NCBI GenBank assembly: GCA_946482335.1
Contig: CAMLRG010000269.1
Coordinates: 1-5,903, forward strand
Direction: 5' to 3'
Length of the DNA: 5,903 bases
Source: an uncultured Duganella sp.
Lineage (GTDB): Bacteria; Pseudomonadota; Gammaproteobacteria; Burkholderiales; Burkholderiaceae
Shown: piece after piece, positions 5,840-5,903 of the stretch
How positions within the stretch are numbered: position 1 is the first letter of the stretch
Layout: each line of letters begins with the position of its first letter
Notes under the pieces: model-generated
Seen by the model: the letters and a program-made list of their open reading frames with translations, nothing else
Told to the model about the DNA's origin: nothing
Database searches by the model: none
Program-made: the position numbers and the translations under genes

Positions 5840-5903
5840 ATGAAAGATGCGGGTCAGGTTACGCGGCGCGGCGCCTGGCTTGTCGATGACATAGAGGTCG
5901 GAA
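5840..5903 (+). CDS. Start of an unidentified protein gene (3' end outside window)
   Basis: An ATG at 5840 follows a strong ribosome site, AAGGGGAAG (5829-5837), and the frame stays open to the window end. It gives 21 residues starting MKDAGQVTRRGAWLVDDIEVG. There is no signal peptide or membrane segment in this part. The piece is too short to assign a family. It is divergent from the membrane-protein operon and shares its upstream region. Confidence 0.7.
   Translation, partial: MKDAGQVTRRGAWLVDDIEVG

Overview
The window is GC-rich with strong GC bias at third codon positions, tightly packed genes and Shine-Dalgarno starts. This fits a high-GC proteobacterium. The protein style (Lrp, GabD-like and DUF1624 families) looks betaproteobacterial, perhaps Oxalobacteraceae/Massilia-like, but that placement is an impression and was not tested by search. 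No rRNA, tRNA, CRISPR array, insertion sequence or phage gene is visible.

Positions 1-3576 (plus strand) look like an amino-acid or polyamine catabolic module. It holds the C-terminal half of a class III PLP aminotransferase (cut by the window edge), an Lrp/AsnC regulator, a GabD-like NAD aldehyde dehydrogenase and an AspA/AstE-family zinc deacylase. The last two overlap by ATGA and are surely co-translated. Read as a pathway, the deacylase would free an amine from an N-acyl precursor, the aminotransferase would turn it into a semialdehyde, the dehydrogenase would oxidise that to an acid, and the Lrp protein would sense a pathway amino acid. The logic resembles the lower part of ectoine catabolism (DoeB/DoeD/DoeC plus an AsnC-type regulator), but the deacylase does not look like a canonical DoeB and the substrate is unknown.

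A 14-bp stem with A and T runs on either side (3578-3609) forms a bidirectional terminator between this module and a convergent minus-strand pair. That pair is a multi-pass membrane protein of the DUF1624/heparan-alpha-glucosaminide N-acetyltransferase-like family (5562 to 4342), followed with a 19-nt overlap by a signal-peptide-bearing predicted outer-membrane beta-barrel protein (4360 to 3626).

The 277-bp divergent region 5563-5839 is partly AT-rich and holds inverted repeats. A new plus-strand gene starts at 5840 with a strong ribosome binding site and runs off the window after 21 codons.

The points most worth checking are substrate-pocket changes in the dehydrogenase, a near-perfect inverted repeat just after the putative -10 box of the Lrp gene, and the overlapping acyltransferase/beta-barrel pair.
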